Part shown: positions 20,420 to 29,714 of the stretch, in pieces
Numbering within the stretch: the stretch's first letter is position 1
Layout of the letters: every line of letters starts with the position of its first letter
NCBI RefSeq assembly: GCF_002914525.1
Contig: NZ_LODW01000054.1
Location: 43,058 to 107,057, forward strand
Source of the DNA: Rhizobium hidalgonense
Lineage (GTDB): Bacteria > Pseudomonadota > Alphaproteobacteria > Rhizobiales > Rhizobiaceae
DNA length: 64,000 nt
Reading direction: 5' to 3'
Notes under the pieces: model-generated
The model's input: only the letters and a program-made list of their open reading frames with translations
The model's database searches: none
Told to the model about the DNA's origin: nothing
Position numbers and translations under genes: made by a program

Positions 20420-21082
20420 ATGAAACCGGCGAAATCCTCGCCCGTGCAGATCGCCCGCCGCGGTCTGATGCTTGTCATCTCGTCGCCGTCGGGCGCCGGC
20501 AAGTCCACCATCGCGCGCACGCTGCTGGAGAAGGACAGGCAAATCGGCCTCTCCGTCAGCGTCACCACCCGGCAGCGCCGCCCGAGCGAAATCGAGGACG
20601 TGCATTATCACTTCAAGAGCGTTCGCGAGTTCGAGCGGATGCGCGATAGCGACGCGCTGCTCGAATCGGCCGAGGTGCATGGCAATTTTTACGGCACGCC
20701 GCGCGAGCCGGTCGAGCAGGCCATGGCCGAAGGCCGCGATATGCTCTTCGATATCGACTGGCAGGGCGCCCAGCAATTGCAGGAGAAGATGTCGGCCGAT
20801 GTGGTTTCGATCTTCGTGCTGCCGCCGACCATGACCGAGTTGCAGTCGCGGCTGCACCGCCGCGCCGAGGATTCCGAGGAGGTCATCCAGACGCGCCTCG
20901 CCAACAGCCGCGCCGAGATCGCCCACTGGCGCGAATATGACTACGTTATCGTCAATGACGATCTCAACGCCGCGTTTGACGCCGTCCAGTCGATCGTCAA
21001 GGCCGAACGGCTGCGCCGTGACCGCCGCCACGGTATGTTCGATTTCGTCCGCGAGCTGCTGGAAGAGACGCCGTCGCTTTAA
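20420..21082 (+). CDS. gmk: Guanylate kinase
   Basis: Gmk phosphorylates GMP to GDP. The 220-residue P-loop kinase has [10 protein letters not shown] (Walker A), [18 protein letters not shown] (GMP-binding), and [13 protein letters not shown]. Its Shine-Dalgarno GGAG lies inside the end of yicC. It ends convergent with rsmA, with only a 30-bp gap that holds a short hairpin. Confidence 0.97.
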   Translation: MKPAKSSPVQIARRGLMLVISSPSGAGKSTIARTLLEKDRQIGLSVSVTTRQRRPSEIEDVHYHFKSVREFERMRDSDALLESAEVHGNFYGTPREPVEQAMAEGRDMLFDIDWQGAQQLQEKMSADVVSIFVLPPTMTELQSRLHRRAEDSEEVIQTRLANSRAEIAHWREYDYVIVNDDLNAAFDAVQSIVKAERLRRDRRHGMFDFVRELLEETPSL

Positions 21083-21113
21083 GAAAACCCCAGAAAAGCG
21101 CGAAGCGGTTTTC
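21083..21113. repeat. Short hairpin between convergent gmk and rsmA (AAAAG...GCGGTTTT family)
   Basis: GAAAACC (21083-21089) pairs with GGTTTTC (21107-21113). The middle, AAAAGCGCGAAGCGGTTTT, shares its core with palindromes at 36488-36535, 43663-43706 and, more loosely, 32231-32286. In this position it could also work as a bidirectional terminator. Confidence 0.65.
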
Positions 21114-21940
21114 TACAGGCTGTTTGCCAGAAGGCAGAACTCCTCGACCGACAAGGTTTCCGCCCGGCGCGCCGGATCGATCCCGGCCTTGACGAGCAGG
21201 CGCTCGCCGCCGAGCGGTTTCAGGCTCTGGCGCAGCATCTTGCGGCGTTGTCCGAAGGCGGCCTGCGTTACCTTTTCCAGATTGCCGACAGCGCAGGGGA
21301 TGGGGTTTTCGCGGGGTGTCAGATGCACCACCGTCGACGTCACTTTCGGCGGTGGCGTGAAGGCCTGCGGCGGCACATCGAAGGCCATCCGAGCTTCCGT
21401 CCGCCAGCCGCAGAGCACGCCGAGCCGGCCATAATGATCGTCGTCTTCACAGGCGACGATACGCTCGCCGACTTCCTTCTGAAACATCAGCGTCAGCGAC
21501 TGCCAGAATGGCGGCCAGGCTTTCGGCAGCAGCCAGTTGACCAAAAGCTGCGTGCCGACATTGTAAGGCAAGTTGGCGATGATCTTGATCGGGCCTTCCG
21601 GCGCCAGCGCCTCGAAATCGGTCTTCAGCGCATCGCCTTCGATCACCTCCAGACGGCCGGGATAATGATCGGCGATTTCGGCGAGCGCCGGTAGGCAGCG
21701 GGCATCCCGCTCGATGGCGATGACCTTCCTGGCGCCGAGCGCCAGGATCGCCCGCGTCAACCCACCGGGGCCGGGGCCGACCTCGAAGATGGTCGCATCT
21801 TCGAGCGGGCCGGCGGTGCGGGCGATCTTCTGCGTCAGGTTGAGGTCGAGCAGGAAGTTCTGCCCGAGCGCCTTGCGCGCATCGAGGCCGTGACGCTGGA
21901 TGACGTCGCGAAGCGGCGGCAGGCCATCGAGCGCTGCCAT
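21113..21940 (-). CDS. rsmA: 16S rRNA (A1518/A1519-N6,N6)-dimethyltransferase
   Basis: RsmA (KsgA) dimethylates two adenines in the 3' hairpin of 16S rRNA using SAM. The 275-residue protein has the QNFLLD N-terminal motif, the SAM-binding [11 protein letters not shown], the [11 protein letters not shown] acidic loop, and the catalytic NLPYNV. Its ATG overlaps the pdxA stop by one base (TGATG). It is the last gene of the lptF-lptG-lptD-surA-pdxA-rsmA series. Confidence 0.97.
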   Translation of the reverse strand: MAALDGLPPLRDVIQRHGLDARKALGQNFLLDLNLTQKIARTAGPLEDATIFEVGPGPGGLTRAILALGARKVIAIERDARCLPALAEIADHYPGRLEVIEGDALKTDFEALAPEGPIKIIANLPYNVGTQLLVNWLLPKAWPPFWQSLTLMFQKEVGERIVACEDDDHYGRLGVLCGWRTEARMAFDVPPQAFTPPPKVTSTVVHLTPRENPIPCAVGNLEKVTQAAFGQRRKMLRQSLKPLGGERLLVKAGIDPARRAETLSVEEFCLLANSL

Positions 21941-22968
21941 CAGCGATGGCTTTCCGCGCTGCGGCCGAGTTGGGCGGCGAGCTTCAGCGCCGCAACGAGG
22001 CTCTGCTCGCGCGCCAATCCCTTACCGGCGATGCCGAAAGCGGTGCCATGATCCGGGGAAGTGCGCACGAAGGGAAGCCCGAGCGTGACGTTGACGCTGT
22101 CGTCGAAACCGAGTGCCTTGGCCGGGATCAGCGCCTGATCGTGATACATGCAGACGGCGACGTCATATCGCGCCCGCGCCTCGTCATGGAACATCGTGTC
22201 GGCGGGCAGGGGGCCGATCGCATCGATGCCCTCGTCGCGCAGGCGCTCGATCGCCGGGCGGATGACATCCTCGTCCTCCTTGCCGATCGTTCCGTCTTCG
22301 CCCGCATGCGGATTGAGGCCGGCGACAGCCAGCCGCGGCGCCTCAATGCCGAAGCGCTGCTTCAGGTCTTCATGGGCGATCCGGCAGGTCTTCAAAATTA
22401 GTTCGCTCGTCAGCGCCTGCGGAACGTTCCGGATCGGAATATGGATGGTGACCGGAATGGCCCGGACCTTCGGTCCCGACAGCATCATGACAGGCGTCAC
22501 AGGTCTGCCGGTCGCCCTGGCGGCGAGATCGGCGAGAAATTCGGTATGGCCGGGAAACCGGAAACCGGCTTCGTAGAGTACCGACTTGGCGATCGGATTG
22601 GTGACGACCGCCAGCGCCTCGCCGTTGATGACAAGCGACACGGCTGTTTCGATCGCCGCGATCGTGCCCTTCGCCGTTGCCGCATGCGGTTCGCCGGCGA
22701 CCACTGCGATACCGGCAGGCACTGGCATGACGGGCAGCGCGTCGGCAAACATGCTGGCGGCCTCGCTGGCTTTATCCGTCTCGCGGATCGAAACCGAAAG
22801 GTTGAGCTGGCGGGCTCTCAAGGCCAAGACATCGGGATCGCCGATCAGGAAGAAAGGCGGCAGGCCGAGTTCACGCCGCCGGAGCCAGGCCATCAGCGTA
22901 ATATCCGGCCCGATGCCGGCGGGATCGCCCTGGCTCAGCGCGAGCGGTCGCGAAAACGGTATCGTCAT
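21940..22968 (-). CDS. pdxA: 4-hydroxythreonine-4-phosphate dehydrogenase
   Basis: PdxA carries out an NAD-dependent step of pyridoxal phosphate synthesis. The 342-residue protein has [17 protein letters not shown] at the start, metal-ligand histidines in FPGHTEFLA and [13 protein letters not shown], and [19 protein letters not shown] near the end. It starts 6 bp after surA and overlaps rsmA by one base. The surA-pdxA-rsmA order is the widespread proteobacterial arrangement. Confidence 0.97.
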   Translation of the reverse strand: MTIPFSRPLALSQGDPAGIGPDITLMAWLRRRELGLPPFFLIGDPDVLALRARQLNLSVSIRETDKASEAASMFADALPVMPVPAGIAVVAGEPHAATAKGTIAAIETAVSLVINGEALAVVTNPIAKSVLYEAGFRFPGHTEFLADLAARATGRPVTPVMMLSGPKVRAIPVTIHIPIRNVPQALTSELILKTCRIAHEDLKQRFGIEAPRLAVAGLNPHAGEDGTIGKEDEDVIRPAIERLRDEGIDAIGPLPADTMFHDEARARYDVAVCMYHDQALIPAKALGFDDSVNVTLGLPFVRTSPDHGTAFGIAGKGLAREQSLVAALKLAAQLGRSAESHR

Positions 22969-22974
22969 CGCCGG

Positions 22975-23919
22975 TCAACGATAGGCGATCTGCGCCTTCT
23001 TGCGCAGTTCATCCAGGTACTTCTTACTGTTTTCGTTTTCCGGGGTAGCGTCCTTGCTGTCCTTGGACTTGCCGAGGTCCTCCTGGCGGAAGACCATTTC
23101 GGCCGCCTGGTCGTCAGAAACCTGGCGCTGACTGCAGATTGCCAGATATTCGACGCCCTTGTCGGTGACGCGGGTCCCTGTGGTATTGCCTTTGGCCTGC
23201 TCGACCAGCGGCTTCCAATCCGGCGGGATCTCGGGCGCCAGCATGCGGCCGAGATCGCGCACGGAAACGTCGCGCATCGTCGCGGCAAACACCTTTGCCT
23301 GATCGCAGCCCGGAAACTTCGAGCGCGACGCCTCGGCTTCGCCCTTGCGCTTGCCGGTGATTGCGTTGCGCTTGGCTTGCGGAACGACGAAGATGATCTG
23401 CTGCAGCATATATTCTGTTGTGACCGGCTTCTGCTTGTTGTTCTGCATCATGCGTGAGACGAGGTCATAATTCGACAGCCGCGAGGTCGAACCGTAGCGG
23501 GCGTTGACGATACGCGGCCAGCTCATTTGCACGGCGATGAAAGCCTTGAAATGATCGACGCCGACGCCTGCGCGATCGAGGATCTGCGACATCTGCTCTG
23601 GGGAAAGCTTGTTGCCGGCCGAAAAGCGGGCGAAAGACGCATCGACGTCCTGCTGCGAAACCGACATTCGGACGCGGGCGACCTCTTGCCGCTTGAGCGC
23701 CTCGTCGATCAGTTGCTCCTCGGCAGCCTTGGCATCGGCCTTGGTGTGCTGAAGGCGCAGGAAGGCCTGGCGCTTGGCGACGTCGCCGCTGGTGATGGCA
23801 GTGCCGTTCACCACGGCCTTGACCTCGCTTGCGGCAAATGCTGGAGCGGCGACACCCGTCAGCAGGGCAAGCGCTGCCCCGGCGAGAAACTTGGTTATGG
23901 CTTTTTTCGCGTCAATCAT
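22975..23919 (-). CDS. surA: Periplasmic chaperone SurA-like (SurA N-terminal domain)
   Basis: This is probably a periplasmic chaperone for outer-membrane proteins. The start is ATG 23919 (MIDAKKAITKFLAGAALALL), preceded by GGGAGG, which gives a clear Sec signal peptide cleaved near AFAA. The SurA N-terminal domain (VVNGTAITSGDVAKRQAFLR) occupies about residues 30-140. The following region resembles a single reduced PPIase domain (MLQQIIFVVPQ onward), shorter than the two parvulin domains of E. coli SurA. 314 residues. It is 183 bp downstream of lptD, its expected functional partner. Confidence 0.88.
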   Translation of the reverse strand: MIDAKKAITKFLAGAALALLTGVAAPAFAASEVKAVVNGTAITSGDVAKRQAFLRLQHTKADAKAAEEQLIDEALKRQEVARVRMSVSQQDVDASFARFSAGNKLSPEQMSQILDRAGVGVDHFKAFIAVQMSWPRIVNARYGSTSRLSNYDLVSRMMQNNKQKPVTTEYMLQQIIFVVPQAKRNAITGKRKGEAEASRSKFPGCDQAKVFAATMRDVSVRDLGRMLAPEIPPDWKPLVEQAKGNTTGTRVTDKGVEYLAICSQRQVSDDQAAEMVFRQEDLGKSKDSKDATPENENSKKYLDELRKKAQIAYR

Positions 23920-24102
23920 CCACTGACCTCCCGATAGCGCCGCGAGACGTTGTTCGCGGCGTTTTTTACCACAGTGAAACACACGGACATCGCTTCCGTC
24001 ACGGCGCGAAACCCCTATGCCTCAGATATCGACTGGCAGCAATGTCTTGTACAGGCATACGGCGAAAGAATGGCTTCAGGCCATGTTTGCGCCGGCCGCC
24101 CC

Positions 24103-26430
24103 TCATTGCAGGGTGTCGGTGCCGATCTTGATGTCGCCGAGCGTGCGGAAAGTCAGCCGTGCGCCGATCGTCCAGTCGCTTCCCGACTCGTCGTCGGAAT
24201 CTCTGCTGTCCGTATAGGCGATCGTGAAGATCGTGCATTCGTCGTCATAAGAGAGGCCGATCGTCCGCCGGCTGATCACATCATTGTTCAGATCCCAGGC
24301 AATGCCGCCGAAAATCGACCAGTAATCCTTGAACTTGACGCTGCTGTTGGTCTGGATCTCGTCATTGTCCTCGGCGAAGCCATATGCCGGCTGGGCGCTG
24401 AGATGAGTGTAGGTCAGCTGCGTCGAGAAGGTGTCGTTCTGGTAGGCCGTCGTCAGATCGCCGCGGCGGAATTCGAAATCCTTTTCGTCGAGCCGGTAAG
24501 AGGCTGCGACGGAAACGCCGTAGGGTGTTTCGACGCCGCCAAGGCCGACATAATCGGAACGATCGGTTTCCAGGCCCGAATCCGCGCCGACATTGACGAG
24601 ATCATCGGTTGCAAACGAGTTCTGGCCGGCAATCTGATAGGATTGGCCGAAGATGCCGTGCAGTTTGTAGCCGCTGTCGAAAGTCCCGGTATACTGGACG
24701 CCGAGATTGGCCCGGGTACCACCTTCGATACGGTCGTAGCCCGAGAATTTATCGCGGTCGAACAGCGAGGTGGCGTCGAAGACGAAGCTCTGCGCATCCT
24801 CGTTCGGCAGCCGGCCGGCGAGCTGCTCGTCGGGGCGGGCATAGATCTGTGCGATTGGCTCGAGAATATGGGTGCTATTCTCAGTCGTCATCAGGATCGG
24901 ATAACGCAACTCCAGCCCGGCCGTGAACATTGAGCGGGTAGCCGAGTTGTCGTCGAGGTAGTTGCCGGAGTAACCGGTGGGGTCATCCATGTTCAGCGCG
25001 AAGGCGTCGCCGCGTGCAGCCAGCAGCGGCGTGATCACTAGGCCGGTCGGCGTGACATAGGTGCGCTTCCACTGCAGTTCCGCCGTCAGGCGCGAGGTCT
25101 GTCCCCTCAGGCCGCGGAATCGGTCGAAGCCGTCGACAGTGTAGAAGTCGTCATGGGTGCGCGAAATATTGGTCAGGTTGACATCAGCCGACAGTTCGCC
25201 GCCGGCCAGCGGCTGCGGTGCCACATAATGGTAGTCGAGCGACGGATAGACGATCGCCTGCTGCTTTTCCGCCGTGTTCGTCCGGTCGGCATCCTGGACG
25301 TCGAAATAGAACGCCCGCATGTCGAAATAATTCCGTTTCCCAAGTCCCGTCAGGTAGATCTGGTTGGTGCGATCCGTGCCGCTGAGGCCGCGCAGCTTAT
25401 AGGTTTTCGAGAAATTATTGTCGCTCTGCATCATGACGTCCCAGCCGAACGTCCAGCGCGGATTGATGCGGAACTCCGCCTTTGACGCCACCATGCCGCG
25501 CTGCTCGGCTTCGGCATCGCTGGTGCCGGAGCTGAAATTATCCGGTTTTGCCTGGTCGATGCCGGCGACGCGCAGGATATGGGTGCCGTTTTCGAAGCGC
25601 TGGCGGAATTCGCCTTCGACGAGGAAGCCCTGGGCGGTGTAGCCGGTGGTGGTGACCGTCGCGTCCATGCTCGGCGAGATCACGTAATAATAAGGAATGG
25701 AAAGTCCGAAGCCGAGATTCTGCGATAGGCTCATCGTCGGGAAGAGAAAGCCCGACTTGCGCTTCACCGTATTGTCGGGAACTTCGATGAAAGGCAGGAA
25801 GGCGATCGGATAGCCGAGCAGCTCGAAGCGCGCACTCTCCAGGCGGATCGTGTGCGTTACGCCGTTCTGGATCACCCGCTTGGCCTTGACCTGCCAGAAA
25901 GGCGCGCGCTTCGGATCTTCGGCGCAGGGAAGGCAGGCGGTGTAGACGCCCTTGTTGAGAATCATCATCGTGCCGCCGACACGCTCGCCGCTTTCCGCGA
26001 CGATACGCGTATTGTCGGCGGTTTCGATGCGCAGCGAATTCAAGAACCCGTCGGCGAAATTGTCGGTCACGTCAAGGTTGTCGGCATAGATGCGATTGCC
26101 GTCCGGGCTGACCATCTCGACATTGCCGAGCGCCATCATCCGGCCGGTCTTCTGATTGTACTCGACCTTCTGCGCGACCATTTTGTAGCCGCCATAGTTG
26201 ATCTGCACGCCGCCGACCGCCGACACCAGGTCGGCATCGCGGTTGTAGACGAGTTCATTGGCCGAAAGCAGAAGCTTGGCCCCTTCAGGAATATTCTTTC
26301 CAATCGTTTGGTCGGGCGCGCTGGCCTGGCCGTAGGAGACCGCAGCACTGCCGAAATAGGTACTTAGAGTCGCGCCGACGAGCAGGGCAACCAACTGTTT
26401 ACTAAAATACTTGCGGTCGCCTGCCGCCAC
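24103..26430 (-). CDS. lptD: LPS assembly outer-membrane protein LptD
   Basis: LptD is the beta-barrel translocon that inserts LPS into the outer leaflet. I choose GTG 26430 (VAAGDRKYFSKQLVALLV): it overlaps the lptG TAG by one base and has AGGA 10 nt upstream. That gives a signal peptide, then the OstA jelly-roll domain (~45-200: AKLLLSANELVYNRDADLVS), then a long barrel. 775 residues. Cysteines visible in the mature part are a CxxC pair (CLPC) and one near the C-terminus (DDECTIF), unlike the E. coli pattern. Confidence 0.95.
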   Translation of the reverse strand: MAAGDRKYFSKQLVALLVGATLSTYFGSAAVSYGQASAPDQTIGKNIPEGAKLLLSANELVYNRDADLVSAVGGVQINYGGYKMVAQKVEYNQKTGRMMALGNVEMVSPDGNRIYADNLDVTDNFADGFLNSLRIETADNTRIVAESGERVGGTMMILNKGVYTACLPCAEDPKRAPFWQVKAKRVIQNGVTHTIRLESARFELLGYPIAFLPFIEVPDNTVKRKSGFLFPTMSLSQNLGFGLSIPYYYVISPSMDATVTTTGYTAQGFLVEGEFRQRFENGTHILRVAGIDQAKPDNFSSGTSDAEAEQRGMVASKAEFRINPRWTFGWDVMMQSDNNFSKTYKLRGLSGTDRTNQIYLTGLGKRNYFDMRAFYFDVQDADRTNTAEKQQAIVYPSLDYHYVAPQPLAGGELSADVNLTNISRTHDDFYTVDGFDRFRGLRGQTSRLTAELQWKRTYVTPTGLVITPLLAARGDAFALNMDDPTGYSGNYLDDNSATRSMFTAGLELRYPILMTTENSTHILEPIAQIYARPDEQLAGRLPNEDAQSFVFDATSLFDRDKFSGYDRIEGGTRANLGVQYTGTFDSGYKLHGIFGQSYQIAGQNSFATDDLVNVGADSGLETDRSDYVGLGGVETPYGVSVAASYRLDEKDFEFRRGDLTTAYQNDTFSTQLTYTHLSAQPAYGFAEDNDEIQTNSSVKFKDYWSIFGGIAWDLNNDVISRRTIGLSYDDECTIFTIAYTDSRDSDDESGSDWTIGARLTFRTLGDIKIGTDTLQ

Positions 26431-27518
26431 TAGCCGTCCTCCTGATGAAGCAGAATAGTCGCACCCAACGCCAGCGCGACGATCACCGGTATCCACGTCG
26501 CCACGAAGGGGGGCACAACTCCACTGCTTCCGAATGCCTTTACAAGCACGGTGATGACATAAAGCATGAAGCCCGAAAGGATGCCACCCAGAATCACGGA
26601 GCGGGATTGGTTGAACCGGCTAAATTTTAGGGACACTGTTGCAGCAATGAAAGTCATGGCCACCAGCAGCAACGGCTGGGACAACAGAGAGTTGAATTGC
26701 GTCTCCAGCGCCTTGGTCGAGATGCCGAAGGATTTGGCTGCGGCAATGCGGTTGGAAAGGTCAAAGAAACCAATTGTTTCCGGCGCTGTCAGCCGCTCCT
26801 GGACGAAGTCCTGTTTCAGATTGGTGCGAAGTTGAACCGAAGCTTTGCGCACGGGGATTTCGCCAGGCTTGCGCTCGACAACGTTGTTAAGTTGCCAGTA
26901 ACCATCTTCCAATTTTGCCGTCGCGGCGTCCTGTCTCAGAATGACCTGGCCGCGTGAATCGAAATGGATCAACACGGCGTCGATCAGCTTGGTTCCGTTC
27001 TCCTGAACCGTCTGGGCGCCGATGATGACATCGTCGCGGCCGCTGATCTGGCGCAGCCACGGAATCTGCGGCGCCTTGCGCAGAACCGCGTTTTCGCCGC
27101 GCCAGTCGGACTCGACGAGCAGCGCCTGGCGCTGTCCCCAGGCGGCAAGCGGGTTGAGCGCCGTCATCGTCAGCAGGCCCAGTATCAGCGAGCCGGCAAT
27201 GAAGGGGAACATGAACTGCCAGACCGAAATGCCGGCTGCGCGCGTGACGACGAGTTCATATTTGCGGTTGAGCCCGATCAGCACCGTCATGCCAACGAAG
27301 AGCGCGATGAAAGGCACCGTCTGTTGCAGGATGAGCGGCAAGCGCACGGCGGTCATCATGATGCCGCCGCCGATCGTGTAGCCGGGCAGGCCGGACATGC
27401 GGCCCGCCGTCTCGCTGAAATCGAGCAGGAAAGAAATCGCCGAGACGCCGATCAGGAACCAGCCCATCGTCACCAGGTAGCGGCGAAAGAAATAGCGCGA
27501 CAATGTCCCGAATATCAT
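26430..27518 (-). CDS. lptG: LPS export ABC transporter permease LptG
   Basis: LptG is one of the two inner-membrane permeases of the LptB2FG complex, which extracts LPS from the inner membrane. The 362-residue protein from ATG 27518 begins MIFGTLSRYFFRRYLVTMGW, with paired membrane segments at each end and a large periplasmic domain in between (YjgP/YjgQ family). It overlaps lptF by 4 nt (ATGA) and lptD by one base, so the three are translationally coupled. The ATPase LptB is not in this window. Confidence 0.93.
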   Translation of the reverse strand: MIFGTLSRYFFRRYLVTMGWFLIGVSAISFLLDFSETAGRMSGLPGYTIGGGIMMTAVRLPLILQQTVPFIALFVGMTVLIGLNRKYELVVTRAAGISVWQFMFPFIAGSLILGLLTMTALNPLAAWGQRQALLVESDWRGENAVLRKAPQIPWLRQISGRDDVIIGAQTVQENGTKLIDAVLIHFDSRGQVILRQDAATAKLEDGYWQLNNVVERKPGEIPVRKASVQLRTNLKQDFVQERLTAPETIGFFDLSNRIAAAKSFGISTKALETQFNSLLSQPLLLVAMTFIAATVSLKFSRFNQSRSVILGGILSGFMLYVITVLVKAFGSSGVVPPFVATWIPVIVALALGATILLHQEDG

Positions 27519-28696
27519 TGGGCGGCGTCTCCGCCGGTCCTGCCGGTCGCGGCGAGCAGCCATTCCTGCGTCCGTCTCCAGAAAGACGACATCCGGTCGC
27601 GAATGAACGACGGTATCGCCAGTCGTTTGTGCAGACCGAGAAAGACGATCGAGATGATGCTGCTGACGATCGGTATGGCATAGAGAACGGCGATATATTC
27701 AGGATCGGTGTCGATCTGATTGGCCGCGTAGAATGCCGCCCACCTGAGCGCGAAGGCATAGGCGAGCGCGCTCACCATCGGGTGCAGCCGCGCTTCGCGG
27801 TGCGAGCGCGCATCGCCGGCGATTGCCAGCGAAAACAGCGCAAAGACGACAGGCAGGATCCAGTCCGTCAGCCGCCGATGCAGTTCGGCGCGGTAGCTCT
27901 GAGGCCGGATCGTATAATCCTTGTCGGCCGGATCCGGATTGATCAGGAACCACAGGTCGCGGTCACTGGCGCGCAGCGTCGCCTGGCCGCGATTCTCGGT
28001 CATGTCCGAGAGGTCGAAGGAGTAGGAATCGAAATTGATCACCGAGACATTGCCGTCTGGCGTTTTCCGGTGCACCTCACCCTCATGCATGATCAGCGTC
28101 GTGCCGGTATCGTCGACGGCGCCTTCCTTCGCATAATAGATCAGCTCATACGCCGGATCGCGCTCGTCGGCGACGAAAAGGCCCTTCAGCATACGGCCGG
28201 CCATCCGCTTCGAGATCTGCACATAAAGGCCGTCATCAAGTTTGCGGAAGGTCTTTTCTTCGATCACCGAAGACAGCAGATCGGCATAGGTCTCGGCGAT
28301 CATCTGGCGCACGACGGTTTTTGCGCGCGGCTCGACGACGTTGTCGACGAAGAAGGAAAAGACGCTGACGACGGCGGCAAGCAGCATGATCGGGCGGATC
28401 AGCACGCTGCGCCGCGCCCCGGCCGCATCGATGACGGTGAGTTCCGAATCGTTGTTCATCGTCGTCAGCGTCTGGGTAATCGCGATAACGAGAGCAAAGG
28501 GCAGGACAACGGGAATGATCGACGGCAGGATCATCGTCGCCAGCTTGGCGAACGAGCCGATCGACTGGCCGCTGTCAGTGACCAGGTTGATGCGCTGCAA
28601 AACCTGAGTCGTCCAAATGATCGCCAGAACGGGCAGGAGCGCCACGAGAAACATCTGGCCGACACGCCGCAATATGTATGTCTCGAGTAGTTTCAT
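27515..28696 (-). CDS. lptF: LPS export ABC transporter permease LptF
   Basis: LptF partners LptG in LPS export. From ATG 28696 (MKLLETYILRRVGQMFLVAL) it is 393 residues with the YjgP/YjgQ layout: membrane segments around residues 10-125, a periplasmic beta domain, then three C-terminal segments (WILPVVFALFSLAIAGDARS region). A longer upstream frame lacks family features. It is the first gene of the LPS-transport operon; a small perfect hairpin (TTGTCGC/GCGACAA) lies about 60 bp upstream. Confidence 0.93.
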   Translation of the reverse strand: MKLLETYILRRVGQMFLVALLPVLAIIWTTQVLQRINLVTDSGQSIGSFAKLATMILPSIIPVVLPFALVIAITQTLTTMNNDSELTVIDAAGARRSVLIRPIMLLAAVVSVFSFFVDNVVEPRAKTVVRQMIAETYADLLSSVIEEKTFRKLDDGLYVQISKRMAGRMLKGLFVADERDPAYELIYYAKEGAVDDTGTTLIMHEGEVHRKTPDGNVSVINFDSYSFDLSDMTENRGQATLRASDRDLWFLINPDPADKDYTIRPQSYRAELHRRLTDWILPVVFALFSLAIAGDARSHREARLHPMVSALAYAFALRWAAFYAANQIDTDPEYIAVLYAIPIVSSIISIVFLGLHKRLAIPSFIRDRMSSFWRRTQEWLLAATGRTGGDAAQ

Positions 28697-28796
28697 GCCT
28701 GCCCTTGAAAGCACCTGCACGCCCCAACGGCTTTGCAGGAGAAACCCTCTACGCTCTTTGTCGCGGTTTTGCGACAAGCTGGTGTCAAAAATTCAT

Positions 28797-29570
28797 TCAA
28801 TTTTCAGAATTTTTTTGATGCTGTTGCGACTCAGTTAACGCCAGCAACGCGGCGAAGACGACGAGCGACGAAAGCCATCCGAGAACGACGTCGGAAAGGT
28901 AATGCGCGCCGAAGGATAGTCGCATCGCAGGCGTCAGGATCGAGATCGCCGCCACGGGTGCTGCCAGCGCATACCGCATGGATTTGGGAACGAAGAGCAG
29001 AAGGCAGAAAAGCCAGCCGGCGCTTGCTGCCTCGCCCGAGACGAACGAGCAGTTCGAAACGCATTTTCCGGCAAGCGACCCTGCCTCGACGAAATGCAGC
29101 GCGCCGCCGAAAATGTCCGTCTGTATCGGCCGCGGCCGGCCCCAATGTTCCTTCAGCACGACATTGACGAGCAGCACCGGTCCGATCAGCAGCGTTCCGA
29201 GCGCGACTTTCAGCTTGCGCGCCCGTTCGGCGTTGAAGGTTGCGCCATGCTGCTGATAGCATTCGATGAATTTCCACACCATCACGATCGCCACCACATA
29301 GGGCAGGCGGAAGAAGATGGTGCGCAGCAGGTCGAAGTTTCCGGAGTCGCGATAGGGAAAGCCGCCGCAAATGCTTCCGGGGCCAGCCGACGCGTCGCAA
29401 TCCGCATTCGCGAAAAAAAGCTGGGAAAAATAGATGTCGATGCCGGGGAAGGCGCGAAAGACGATCAACAGTGCCCACCACGCCCAGAACAGCAGCATGA
29501 ATGCACCGAACGTCGTTTTAGGCAGGCGGATTACCGGACCCCGCGGGCGATTTTTCGAGAAAACTGTCAA
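28797..29570 (-). CDS. PAP2-family membrane phosphatase, possibly acting on lipid A
   Basis: The ~257-residue protein has about six membrane segments and the three PAP2 motifs: KEHWGRPRP (motif 1), FVSGEAASA (motif 2, with Glu where PSGH is usual) and RLSFGAHYLSDV (motif 3). LpxE and LpxF, which remove the 1- and 4'-phosphates of rhizobial lipid A, belong to this superfamily. The location beside the lptFGD operon makes a lipid substrate plausible, but assignment to either is not secure. The start (TTG 29570) is uncertain: no good Shine-Dalgarno precedes it. Confidence 0.75.
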   Translation of the reverse strand: MTVFSKNRPRGPVIRLPKTTFGAFMLLFWAWWALLIVFRAFPGIDIYFSQLFFANADCDASAGPGSICGGFPYRDSGNFDLLRTIFFRLPYVVAIVMVWKFIECYQQHGATFNAERARKLKVALGTLLIGPVLLVNVVLKEHWGRPRPIQTDIFGGALHFVEAGSLAGKCVSNCSFVSGEAASAGWLFCLLLFVPKSMRYALAAPVAAISILTPAMRLSFGAHYLSDVVLGWLSSLVVFAALLALTESQQHQKNSEN

Positions 29571-29646
29571 CGCGAATAACTACGAAACCAACGAAAACAT
29601 GAGGGCCGTGATGGCCGCGGGCGACCATAACAATTGTCGCAAGCCA

Positions 29647-29675
29647 TTGACAGACCCGCCAAACGCGAAATTATC
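29647..29675 (+). promoter_or_regulatory. Candidate sigma-70 promoter of pepA
   Basis: TTGACA (29647-29652) and ATTATC (29670-29675) are separated by 17 bp, placing a start site near 29682, upstream of a GCGGAGAAG Shine-Dalgarno and the pepA ATG at 29715. Confidence 0.55.
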
Positions 29676-29714
29676 CGCCGGGAACGGATTTCAAAGAATC
29701 CCTGCGGAGAAGAC

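Noticed and set aside
29565..29570. TTGACA at the proposed PAP2 start read as a -35 box
   Set aside because: No -10 follows at 16-18 bp on that strand (CCCGCG instead).
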